From: CAJQHT01 sp038123275 | Lineage (GTDB): Bacteria; Pseudomonadota; Alphaproteobacteria; Rickettsiales; UBA1997 | Direction of reading: 5' to 3' | Assembly: GCA_038123275.1 (NCBI GenBank) | Contig: JAYORG010000007.1 | Location: 7,842 to 71,841 of the forward strand | Length of the DNA stretch: 64,000 nt | In this document: positions 17,676 through 24,901 of the stretch, piece by piece | How the letters are laid out: the number at the start of each line of letters is the position of its first letter | Numbering within the stretch: position 1 is the stretch's first letter | Position numbers and translations under genes: made by a program | The notes under the pieces: generated by a model | What the model saw: the letters and a program-made list of their open reading frames with translations, nothing else | What the model was told of the DNA's origin: nothing | Database searches by the model: none

Positions 17676-19094
17676 ATGACAAAATCATCATCAACTTCAT
17701 ATATTTTTAACCTTATTAAAGAACATGACATTAAATTCGTAGATTTTCGTTTCACGGATTACAATGGTAAATGGCTTAATATTTCTCATTGCGCCGATCA
17801 AGTTAATGAAGAATCTTTAATTAGTGGCATTTCTTTTGATGGTTCTTCAGTTCCAGCTTGGAAAAAAATCAATGAATCTGACATGCTTTTAAAGCCGCAG
17901 ATTGATTCTGCTTTTGTTGATCCTTTTGTTGCTATTCCAACTTTGGCTATAATTTGTGATGTTTTTGAACCAAGAACAAATGAAGGGTATGAAAAAGACC
18001 CAAGACATACTGCTAAATTAGCTGAGGAATATCTTGCAGCAAGTGGTATTGGCGATGCTGCTTATTTTGGTCCAGAACCAGAGTTTTTTGTTTTTGACAA
18101 TGTTAGATTCCAAAGCAATGCTCAAGATTCTTTTTATAAAATTGACTCAACTGAAGATAGTGTTAATAGTGGTACAGAATATGAAATGGGTAATTTAGGT
18201 CATCGTTCTCCCATCAAAGGTTCTTATTTTGATTCTTCACCAAATGATAGCACTAAAGATTTAAGAAATGACATGGCCCAATCTCTAAGAGATGTTGGCC
18301 TTGAGCCAATTTTACATCATCATGAAGTTGCAAATTCGCAAGTAGAGATAGGTTTTCAGTATAGTACTTTGGTAAATACTGCAGATAATATTCAAAAATT
18401 TAAGCATGCTATCAAGAATGTTGCTGATTCTTATGGCAAAACAGCAACTTTTATGCCAAAACCTGTTTTTGGTGATAATGGTTCTGGAATGCATGTTCAT
18501 CAGTCAATTTGGAAAGATGGCAAGCCTTTATTTTTAGGAAAAGGCTATGCTAGTTTATCTGAAATAGCAATTTATTATATTGGTGGAATTATTAAACATG
18601 CAAAAGCTTTAAATGCATTTACTAACCCATCAACTAATAGCTATAAAAGGTTAGTTCCTGGATTTGAAGCACCTGTTTTATTGGCATATTCATCTAGAAA
18701 TAGATCAGCTTCAATTAGAATTCCATATGTTACTAACGAAAAAGCTAGAAGAATTGAAACTAGATTCCCAGACCCATCTGCTAACCCTTATCTAGCATTT
18801 TCTGCTATGTTAATGGCTGGTATTGATGGTATTAAAAATAAAATTCACCCAGGAAAGGCTGATGATAGAGATTTATATGAATTATCAGAAAAACAATTAA
18901 AGAAGGTACCTCATGTTGCTGGTTCTTTAGGGGAAGCTTTGAATGCTTTAAATAAAGATAGATCTTTCTTAAAAGAAGGAGGTGTATTTACAGATGCTCA
19001 AATTGATGCTTATATTAATCTTAAAAGAGAAGAAGTTAAGAGGTATGAGCAAGTTCCTCACCCTTGTGAGTTTGAAATGTATTATTCGTGCTAA
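17676..19094 (+). CDS. glnA: Glutamine synthetase, type I
   Basis: Forms glutamine from glutamate, ammonia and ATP. At 472 residues it is full length for GSI. Signatures: DFRFTDYNGKW near the N-terminus, GISFDGSSVPAW, FGPEPEFFVFD, HHHEVANSQVEIGF, FGDNGSGMHVHQSIWK, NPSTNSYKRLVPGFEAP, and IRIPYVTNEKARRIETRFPD. Tyr in DLYELSEKQ aligns with the adenylylation site of E. coli GlnA, so regulation by GlnE-type adenylylation is possible. No glnB or glnE is in the window. Confidence 0.96.
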   Translation: MTKSSSTSYIFNLIKEHDIKFVDFRFTDYNGKWLNISHCADQVNEESLISGISFDGSSVPAWKKINESDMLLKPQIDSAFVDPFVAIPTLAIICDVFEPRTNEGYEKDPRHTAKLAEEYLAASGIGDAAYFGPEPEFFVFDNVRFQSNAQDSFYKIDSTEDSVNSGTEYEMGNLGHRSPIKGSYFDSSPNDSTKDLRNDMAQSLRDVGLEPILHHHEVANSQVEIGFQYSTLVNTADNIQKFKHAIKNVADSYGKTATFMPKPVFGDNGSGMHVHQSIWKDGKPLFLGKGYASLSEIAIYYIGGIIKHAKALNAFTNPSTNSYKRLVPGFEAPVLLAYSSRNRSASIRIPYVTNEKARRIETRFPDPSANPYLAFSAMLMAGIDGIKNKIHPGKADDRDLYELSEKQLKKVPHVAGSLGEALNALNKDRSFLKEGGVFTDAQIDAYINLKREEVKRYEQVPHPCEFEMYYSC

Positions 19095-19546
19095 GAAATA
19101 GTTTTTTTACTATTCTTATACTAATATTTTGGAGCCAGGCCTTTCCAGCCCTGGCTTCTGTAAGATGCAGCAAGTTAGCTAATCCTAAGAATTATCTTGA
19201 TGACTTATCTCTTAAAAAGGCAACAATATTTCAAGTATACACAAATCTTGAAGATGCTTACGAAGGAGTTAAAGCCGGATATTTAATTGATTTAAAAAAA
19301 TCTCATCAAACTATAAGAGATAACTCAGACTTTTTATTATTTGCAGCATCAATATACCCCACACAATATCAATTTCGGGCTTGGGCAAGTAATTGTCATG
19401 ATATTGCTTACAAAGATCCTCTTTTACTAGAATTAGCCTCCAATAGATTAAAGGATAATTCTAATTTTATAAAGAGCATAAAAGATTCTAGATATGCAAA
19501 GATATTTCTTGTTAAAAACCGTCGAAATAATAAGGGATTTAGATAG
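19088..19546 (+). CDS. Secreted hypothetical protein
   Basis: 152 residues with a GTG start overlapping the glnA stop by 7 bases. The N-terminus is a clear signal peptide (LRNSFFTILILIFWSQAFPALA, likely cleaved before SVRC). The mature part is about 128 residues, has two cysteines (VRCSK and SNCHD) that could form a disulfide, and is probably helical. I recognise no family. Overlap with glnA suggests co-translation. Confidence 0.6.
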   Translation: MLRNSFFTILILIFWSQAFPALASVRCSKLANPKNYLDDLSLKKATIFQVYTNLEDAYEGVKAGYLIDLKKSHQTIRDNSDFLLFAASIYPTQYQFRAWASNCHDIAYKDPLLLELASNRLKDNSNFIKSIKDSRYAKIFLVKNRRNNKGFR

Positions 19547-19559
19547 AAAATTTCTGATA

Positions 19560-20024
19560 TTATAATGGTTTAGCTACCATAAGATAAAAAATTCCAATAA
19601 CTATAGGAAATGCCAGTGATCCAAGAATAATCCACCACATATCTATATGCCAATATTCTTTTGGTAGAGGCTGGTTTTTGTCCAAGGCTTCTTTTGCCAT
19701 ATTGCGCATTTTAATTTGTATCCATACAACTGGTAACCAGCATATGCCTACAAGAAAATACAAAATCAATCCCAGAAATAGCCACATATCCGTTAGGTCA
19801 TATCCTAAAATATTAACTAACCATAAACCCGTTATTAGTTGTACAATTATAGCAGGAGTAGTAAATATAAAATCAGCAATCACAACATTACGTACAGTAT
19901 AGTAGATATATGTAACATTTTTTTGTCTATTTGCCATAAACATATAAAATGCACTACCAATCCCCGTGCCAAATAATATTGTAGAACTAACAATATGAAT
20001 CCATTTGATAATTATATAGTCCAT
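19560..20024 (-). CDS. DUF2269 family integral membrane protein
   Basis: 154 residues, four predicted membrane helices (about 5-29, 48-70, 78-100, 128-150). The first contains IKWIHIVSSTILFGTGIGSAFYM, with a His-containing pattern typical of DUF2269 proteins, and WWIILGSLAFP is near the end. Biochemical function unknown. It is divergently arranged next to a DUF4166 gene and a saccharopine-dehydrogenase-like gene; from general knowledge these three families recur together. Confidence 0.75.
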   Translation of the reverse strand: MDYIIIKWIHIVSSTILFGTGIGSAFYMFMANRQKNVTYIYYTVRNVVIADFIFTTPAIIVQLITGLWLVNILGYDLTDMWLFLGLILYFLVGICWLPVVWIQIKMRNMAKEALDKNQPLPKEYWHIDMWWIILGSLAFPIVIGIFYLMVAKPL

Positions 20025-20078
20025 TCTTAACCTAAAGTATTAATTGAAATAAATATATCTAACTACATAATTAATCAC

Positions 20079-20687
20079 ATGAATAAAAATACACAACCCA
20101 TATTTAAATCAATTTTTGGATCATCCTGGGATAAATTACCTTGTGTAATGAAGAAACATTATGCTAATCGTCCATATAGTATTGATATTGTTACGGTGGA
20201 AGGCATATTAGATATTAAGTTTAATTGGTTTGGAAGATTATGCACGCCATTATTCAAATTATTTGGCACTTTAATACCATATCAAGGAAGAGGTATTAAA
20301 ACAATAGTACATTATAAAAGCAGTCAATATGATAATACATTATTATTTGATCGTATTTCATATCTTCCAAATAAGAAACCTTTTTATTTTAGGTCTAAAA
20401 TGGTTCCAATTAAGGATAAAAAAATCATAGAGTTTATGGGATTAGGGCTTGGATGGTGTATGAATTATGAGTATGAGGATAATTTAGTAAAGCTTAAACA
20501 TCTTGGTTATGTTGTTAGAGTTTTGGGTATAAATATACCAGTACCTCTATCCTTTTTTATTGGAAAAGGATATGCACAGGAAAAAGCAATATCCGATAAT
20601 AGCTTTGATATGTTTGTGACAATTACTCACCCTTTATGGGGTAAAATTTATGAATATAAAGGCAAGTTTAATATAATAGAAAAATGA
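20079..20687 (+). CDS. DUF4166 domain protein
   Basis: 202 residues, no signal peptide. Family features: PIFKSIFGSSWDKLPCVMKKHYANRPYS at the start (a His and Arg-Pro shared by DUF4166), then GRGIKTIVHY, FDRISYLPNKKPFYFRSKM, GLGLGWCMNYEYED and FDMFVTITHPLWGKIYEYKGKF. The function of DUF4166 is unestablished. It overlaps the following oxidoreductase by 4 bases, suggesting a functional pair. Confidence 0.75.
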   Translation: MNKNTQPIFKSIFGSSWDKLPCVMKKHYANRPYSIDIVTVEGILDIKFNWFGRLCTPLFKLFGTLIPYQGRGIKTIVHYKSSQYDNTLLFDRISYLPNKKPFYFRSKMVPIKDKKIIEFMGLGLGWCMNYEYEDNLVKLKHLGYVVRVLGINIPVPLSFFIGKGYAQEKAISDNSFDMFVTITHPLWGKIYEYKGKFNIIEK

Positions 20688-21787
20688 AAAAAATACTAAT
20701 ATTAGGAGGGTATGGTAATTTTGGCTGGAGAATCTCAAGAGCTTTGGCAAAGGCTGATGTTCCTATTATTATTTGTGGCCGCAATAAGCAAAAAGCTCAG
20801 AACTTGGCTGATAACTTAAAGGGTCAATTTCCTAATTCCAGCATTGAGACATCTTGTTTTGATGTGGATAAAGAGTTAAAAAAACAATTAAAATTACAAG
20901 AACCACTAGCAGTCATTAACACTTGTGGTCCATTTCAGAATAAAGATTACAAAATTGTTAAAAATTGTATAGCGACCAAAGCTCATTATATTGATCTTTC
21001 TGATGGAAGGGATTTTGTTAATAATATTGTCAGCTTAAATAAAATTGCTAAAGATAATAATACATTGGTTGTAAGTGGGGCTAGTACAGTTCCTGGTATA
21101 TCATCTGCAGTTCTTGAGGAATATAAAAATGAATTTTTAGAAATTGACTCACTCAAATTTGGAATCTCACCGGGACAGAAGGCACCACGTGGATTAGCAA
21201 CTACAAAAGCAATTCTTAGTTATGTTGGTAGAAAAATTAAACCATTTCCAGGAACAAAAAAAGATGTATATGGTTGGCAAGATTTATACAAGCAAGATTA
21301 TCCAGAAATAGGAAAAAGATGGATGGCAAATTGTGAAATACCAGACTTAGATTTATTTTCGCAGTATTACAAAGTAAAGTCCATTAGATTTTCTGCAGGA
21401 ATGGAAAGTAATGCACTTCATCTAGGCATCTGGTTAACATCTTGGTTAGTAAGAATTTTTCCATTTATTAAATTGCAAAAATATGGTAAAATTTTATTAA
21501 AAATAAGTAATTTATTCAACTTCTTAGGAACAGATGATGGTGGTATGCATGTAATAATAAAAGGAAAAAGTAGAAATTCAAAGTTACTAATAAGAAAGTG
21601 GTTTATTATTGCCAAAAATGCAGATGGACCAAATATACCAACAATACCAGCTATATTAATTGCTAAAAAACTTTATAAAAATCAATTAAAATTACGAGGT
21701 GCAACGCCTTGCTTAGGATTAGTATCATTAAAAGAGTGTTTAAAAGAGTTAGAAGAATTTGACGTTACAACCTATAGTTTTAAATGA
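20684..21787 (+). CDS. Saccharopine dehydrogenase-like NAD(P)-binding protein
   Basis: 367 residues. Rossmann motif LGGYGNFGWRISRAL at residues 7-21, NTCGPFQ and YIDLSDGRDFV as in saccharopine-dehydrogenase/trans-acting-enoyl-reductase type proteins, GASTVPGISSAVL, and a hydrophobic C-terminal domain (GIWLTSWLVRIFPFI). It lacks lysine-pathway neighbours, so lipid or other reduction is more likely than saccharopine oxidation; that is inference. Coupled to the DUF4166 gene by an ATGA overlap. Confidence 0.75.
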   Translation: MKKILILGGYGNFGWRISRALAKADVPIIICGRNKQKAQNLADNLKGQFPNSSIETSCFDVDKELKKQLKLQEPLAVINTCGPFQNKDYKIVKNCIATKAHYIDLSDGRDFVNNIVSLNKIAKDNNTLVVSGASTVPGISSAVLEEYKNEFLEIDSLKFGISPGQKAPRGLATTKAILSYVGRKIKPFPGTKKDVYGWQDLYKQDYPEIGKRWMANCEIPDLDLFSQYYKVKSIRFSAGMESNALHLGIWLTSWLVRIFPFIKLQKYGKILLKISNLFNFLGTDDGGMHVIIKGKSRNSKLLIRKWFIIAKNADGPNIPTIPAILIAKKLYKNQLKLRGATPCLGLVSLKECLKELEEFDVTTYSFK

Positions 21788-21796
21788 GAAGAGAAG

Positions 21797-22420
21797 CTAA
21801 ACAGTATCAAACAAGATCGGAATATTAAATTCTAAAATTGAATCAGATGGTGGTTTTGGAAATGGAGCAGAAAGTTCTAATATTTTAATTGCTGCTTTAT
21901 TAAAAAAATTATAGTTAGAATTTTCAACAATTTTATAAGAATTTAAACTGCCATTTTTATCTAATTTTACTTTTAACATAACTTTGGTTTTTATATCTTC
22001 TGGTGCTAAAGACATGCTAATATAAGATTTATTTTGTTCTATCTTATTAGCAATAAGATTAACGTAGCTATTATTGTAATTTTTACCATTTTTTGCTGAT
22101 AAATTTAGATTTAATCCGTCTTTTAAGTTAGAATCTTTGCTGCCTTTCCTTCTTTCTTGGGTTTCATTTTGAGATAAAACCATATTAGATGTTTTGTCTA
22201 ATTTGGTAACAATAGATTTTTTATTTTTCTTAAAAAATTTAGTTTTAATTGATTCAAACTCACTACCACTAATAACTGCAACTGGTTGAACTTGAGATGC
22301 AAAATTAAGATTGCTATTTTCACTGCTAAATATTTTTAGTAGTATTGCTACTATTAAAATGTGAAACAGAGCAGAAGCGGCAAAAGAATGGTATGTTTTT
22401 ATTTTATCTAACCAATACAT
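21797..22420 (-). CDS. tonB: TonB-family energy transducer
   Basis: 207 residues: one N-terminal membrane helix (FAASALFHILIVAILLKIF), a periplasmic linker rich in K/S/N rather than the usual proline repeat, and a TonB C-terminal domain (about residues 125-207; MLKVKLDKNGSLNSYKIV, FNKAAIKILELSAPFPKPP). Transduces proton-motive force to outer-membrane receptors. Divergent from the FecA-like receptor with two Fur boxes between them, so both are probably iron-repressed. No exbB/exbD is in the window. Confidence 0.85.
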   Translation of the reverse strand: MYWLDKIKTYHSFAASALFHILIVAILLKIFSSENSNLNFASQVQPVAVISGSEFESIKTKFFKKNKKSIVTKLDKTSNMVLSQNETQERRKGSKDSNLKDGLNLNLSAKNGKNYNNSYVNLIANKIEQNKSYISMSLAPEDIKTKVMLKVKLDKNGSLNSYKIVENSNYNFFNKAAIKILELSAPFPKPPSDSILEFNIPILFDTV

Positions 22421-22461
22421 AAATTAATTTCGCTTTTCTTAAAATTTATTGTTGACTTTGT

Positions 22462-22480
22462 GATAATGGTTATCATTATT
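22462..22480 (+). promoter_or_regulatory. Fur box 1 (fecA side upstream)
   Basis: GATAATGGTTATCATTATT matches the classical 19-bp GATAATGATAATCATTATC operator at most positions. A TTGACT hexamer at 22452-22457 lies just upstream, so the box would cover the spacer and -10 of a rightward promoter toward the TonB-dependent receptor. Confidence 0.8.
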
Positions 22481-22495
22481 ACTTCTTTCTTAATT

Positions 22496-22514
22496 GAGAA
22501 TGATAATTATTCTC
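22496..22514. promoter_or_regulatory. Fur box 2 between tonB and fecA
   Basis: GAGAATGATAATTATTCTC is a 19-bp perfect palindrome apart from its centre and fits the Fur consensus. On the minus strand a TTGACT (rc of 22527-22532) followed by a TAATT-type -10 overlaps it, consistent with a leftward tonB promoter. Together the two boxes would let Fur repress both divergent genes. Confidence 0.8.
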
Positions 22515-22547
22515 ATTTAATTACAAAAGTCAATATATTTAGTTAAA

Positions 22548-24752
22548 ATGTTTAAAAGAAGTTTATTTATCGGGTCATTATCAGTAGTTTTTTTAGTAAA
22601 TTCAGCTGCTATTGCTGCTAATTCTTCACAAGTTCCAGCAATTGTAGTAAAAAAGAATGAAAAAACAGGAGAATTTCAAATTCCTGATAATTTTGCTGGT
22701 TCGGCAACTTACATTTCACCAAAAGAAATAGAAGAAAGACAAACTAACGATATTCAAAGAATTGTTGCACAAGTTCCAGGTATCAATATTCAAGAAGAAG
22801 ATGGTTATGGTTTGCGTCCAAATATTGGTATTAGAGGTAGTGGTAACGATAGAAGTGCTAATATAACATTAATGGAAGATGGTGTTTTAATTGCTCCAGC
22901 ACCTTATAGTGCTCCTGCGGCTTATTATTTTCCTAGCATGGGAAGAGTTAAGGGAATTGAGGTTAGAAAAGGTTCTTCTTCTATTAAATATGGTCCAAGA
23001 ACAACTTCTGGTGCTTTAAATTTAATTACAACACAAATTCCAGAATTTTCTCGAGGTAGCTTTACAGGTTCACTTGGCAATTATGATGAGAAAAACTTTA
23101 ACATTAACTATGGTGATTCAGCAAAAAATTATGGTTATGTAGTTAATTTTGATCAGCAATCTTCTGATGGATTTAAAGAATTAGATGGTGGTCAAACTAA
23201 TGGTGGTAGTGCTAATACTGGTTATAATTTAACTGACTTTATTACTAAATTTCGTATCAATACTGATAAAAATGCTGATATTTACCAAGCGTTAGAATTT
23301 AAAGTTGGTATTAATGACGAGTTATCACATGAAACTTACGTTGGCCTAGATTTAGGAGATTTTGTGAATAATCCTTATAGGAGATATAGAGGCAGTGCTC
23401 TTGATAATATGGAGGCTGAACATAGGCAATATGAGTTAAAACATTATATTGAACCCAATAAAAAATTTAACTTAACTACCACTGCTTATTATCATGAATT
23501 TGATAGAAATTGGTACAAATTAAACAAGGTTGATGGTGTCAAGCTTGCTGATATTTTTAATGATACTAGTACTTATGCATCAGAGTTATCAGCTCTTAAG
23601 GGTGATGGATCTGGCACATTGGAAGTAAAGGCTAATAAGCGTAATTATGTTTCTCAGGGCATTCAGTCAATTGCAAATACTGATATTAAGTTTAGCAAGA
23701 ATCATAAGCATAATTTAGAATATGGTATACGTTATCATGCGGATTATGAAGATCGTTTACAACATGCTGACGATTATACCATAGATAGTAGCGGTGTAAT
23801 AAAATTATCAGCTGCTGGCACTGCTGGAGATGCTGGTAATAGAGTTAATTCTACTAGAGCTTTATCAACATTTATTGAGGATGAGATAGAACTTGGAAAG
23901 CTAACAATTGTTCTAGGAGTTCGCTTTGAACATATTGATCTTAAAAGAAAAGATTATAATAATGCTTCTGATAGAAATTCACCAGCTGACACTACCAAAA
24001 CCTCAGAAGATGTAATTGTTCCTGGTATTGCTACTAGCTATAAATTAGGTAATGACTTAAATATTTTTGCTGGTGTTCATAAAGGTTTTGCTCCTGCGGC
24101 ACCTGGAAATCAGGCTGAATCTGAGGAATCAATAAATTATGAAGTTGGAACTCGTTATCGTACTAGTAATAATTTATTCTTAGAAACGGTATTATTCTTT
24201 AATGATTATGATAATTTGCTTGGTGAAGAAGTTGGCTCTTTAGGAGATCAATATAATGGTGGAGCTGTAGACGTAAAAGGTTTAGAATTTGCAACTTCTT
24301 ATGAAGCTAAAGCAAAAATACTTGGTAGATTGATAAAATTCCCATTATTAGCATCTTATACATACACTAAGGCAGAATTTAAAACCTCTTTTACAAGTGA
24401 TTTAGACGAATGGGGTAGCGTAACATCAGGTGATGAAGTGCCTTACATAGCACCTCATCAATTAACCATGGCATTTGGCACTGATTTTGATAAATTTTCT
24501 TTTAATTTATCAAATAAATTTGTGAGTGCCATGAGAACAGTTGCAGGAAAAGGTTCTATTGCAAAAAATGAGAAAATTGCTTCACATTTTATTACTGATT
24601 TTGTTGGGTTTTATGAATTTAAACCAGATCAAAATATTTTCTTCGCCATTGATAATATTTTTGATAAACAATATGCAGTTGCTGCAAGACCAGCTGGACT
24701 TAGACCTGGAAAGCCTTTAACAGCAAGAGTTGGATTTAAGGTTAATTTCTAA
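22548..24752 (+). CDS. fecA: TonB-dependent outer-membrane receptor, FecA-like
   Basis: 734 residues. Signal peptide MFKRSLFIGSLSVVFLVNSAAIAA, plug domain from about 45 to 165 (ISPKEIEERQTNDIQRIVAQVPG, GLRPNIGIRGSG, ITLMEDGVLIAPAPYSAP), then a beta barrel ending in the aromatic terminal strand (LTARVGFKVNF). The plug wording is that of ferric-citrate receptor FecA and its relatives. There is no N-terminal signalling domain before the plug, so no FecIR-type surface signalling. Control by Fur is supported by the two boxes upstream. The ligand is inferred to be a ferric siderophore or citrate. Confidence 0.9.
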   Translation: MFKRSLFIGSLSVVFLVNSAAIAANSSQVPAIVVKKNEKTGEFQIPDNFAGSATYISPKEIEERQTNDIQRIVAQVPGINIQEEDGYGLRPNIGIRGSGNDRSANITLMEDGVLIAPAPYSAPAAYYFPSMGRVKGIEVRKGSSSIKYGPRTTSGALNLITTQIPEFSRGSFTGSLGNYDEKNFNINYGDSAKNYGYVVNFDQQSSDGFKELDGGQTNGGSANTGYNLTDFITKFRINTDKNADIYQALEFKVGINDELSHETYVGLDLGDFVNNPYRRYRGSALDNMEAEHRQYELKHYIEPNKKFNLTTTAYYHEFDRNWYKLNKVDGVKLADIFNDTSTYASELSALKGDGSGTLEVKANKRNYVSQGIQSIANTDIKFSKNHKHNLEYGIRYHADYEDRLQHADDYTIDSSGVIKLSAAGTAGDAGNRVNSTRALSTFIEDEIELGKLTIVLGVRFEHIDLKRKDYNNASDRNSPADTTKTSEDVIVPGIATSYKLGNDLNIFAGVHKGFAPAAPGNQAESEESINYEVGTRYRTSNNLFLETVLFFNDYDNLLGEEVGSLGDQYNGGAVDVKGLEFATSYEAKAKILGRLIKFPLLASYTYTKAEFKTSFTSDLDEWGSVTSGDEVPYIAPHQLTMAFGTDFDKFSFNLSNKFVSAMRTVAGKGSIAKNEKIASHFITDFVGFYEFKPDQNIFFAIDNIFDKQYAVAARPAGLRPGKPLTARVGFKVNF

Positions 24753-24836
24753 ATTAGCTAAAGGTAAAATAAAATGTTATTTTTGCATAAGTTCCAAAGT
24801 ATTGTTGTTAATCTTGCGACAGTTGCTATTAGTTAA

Positions 24837-24865
24837 TTGACAACAACATACACTAAATATATGCT
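24837..24865 (+). promoter_or_regulatory. Probable promoter of the hybrid histidine kinase
   Basis: Consensus -35 TTGACA at 24837-24842, a 17-base spacer, and TATGCT at 24860-24865, 37 bases upstream of the kinase ATG. An AGGG ribosome-binding element lies about 10 bases before that ATG. The rest of the 150-bp gap is featureless. Confidence 0.6.
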
Positions 24866-24901
24866 GCTTAGCCTAATCTAATTTATTTTTAGGGCATTTT
24901 G

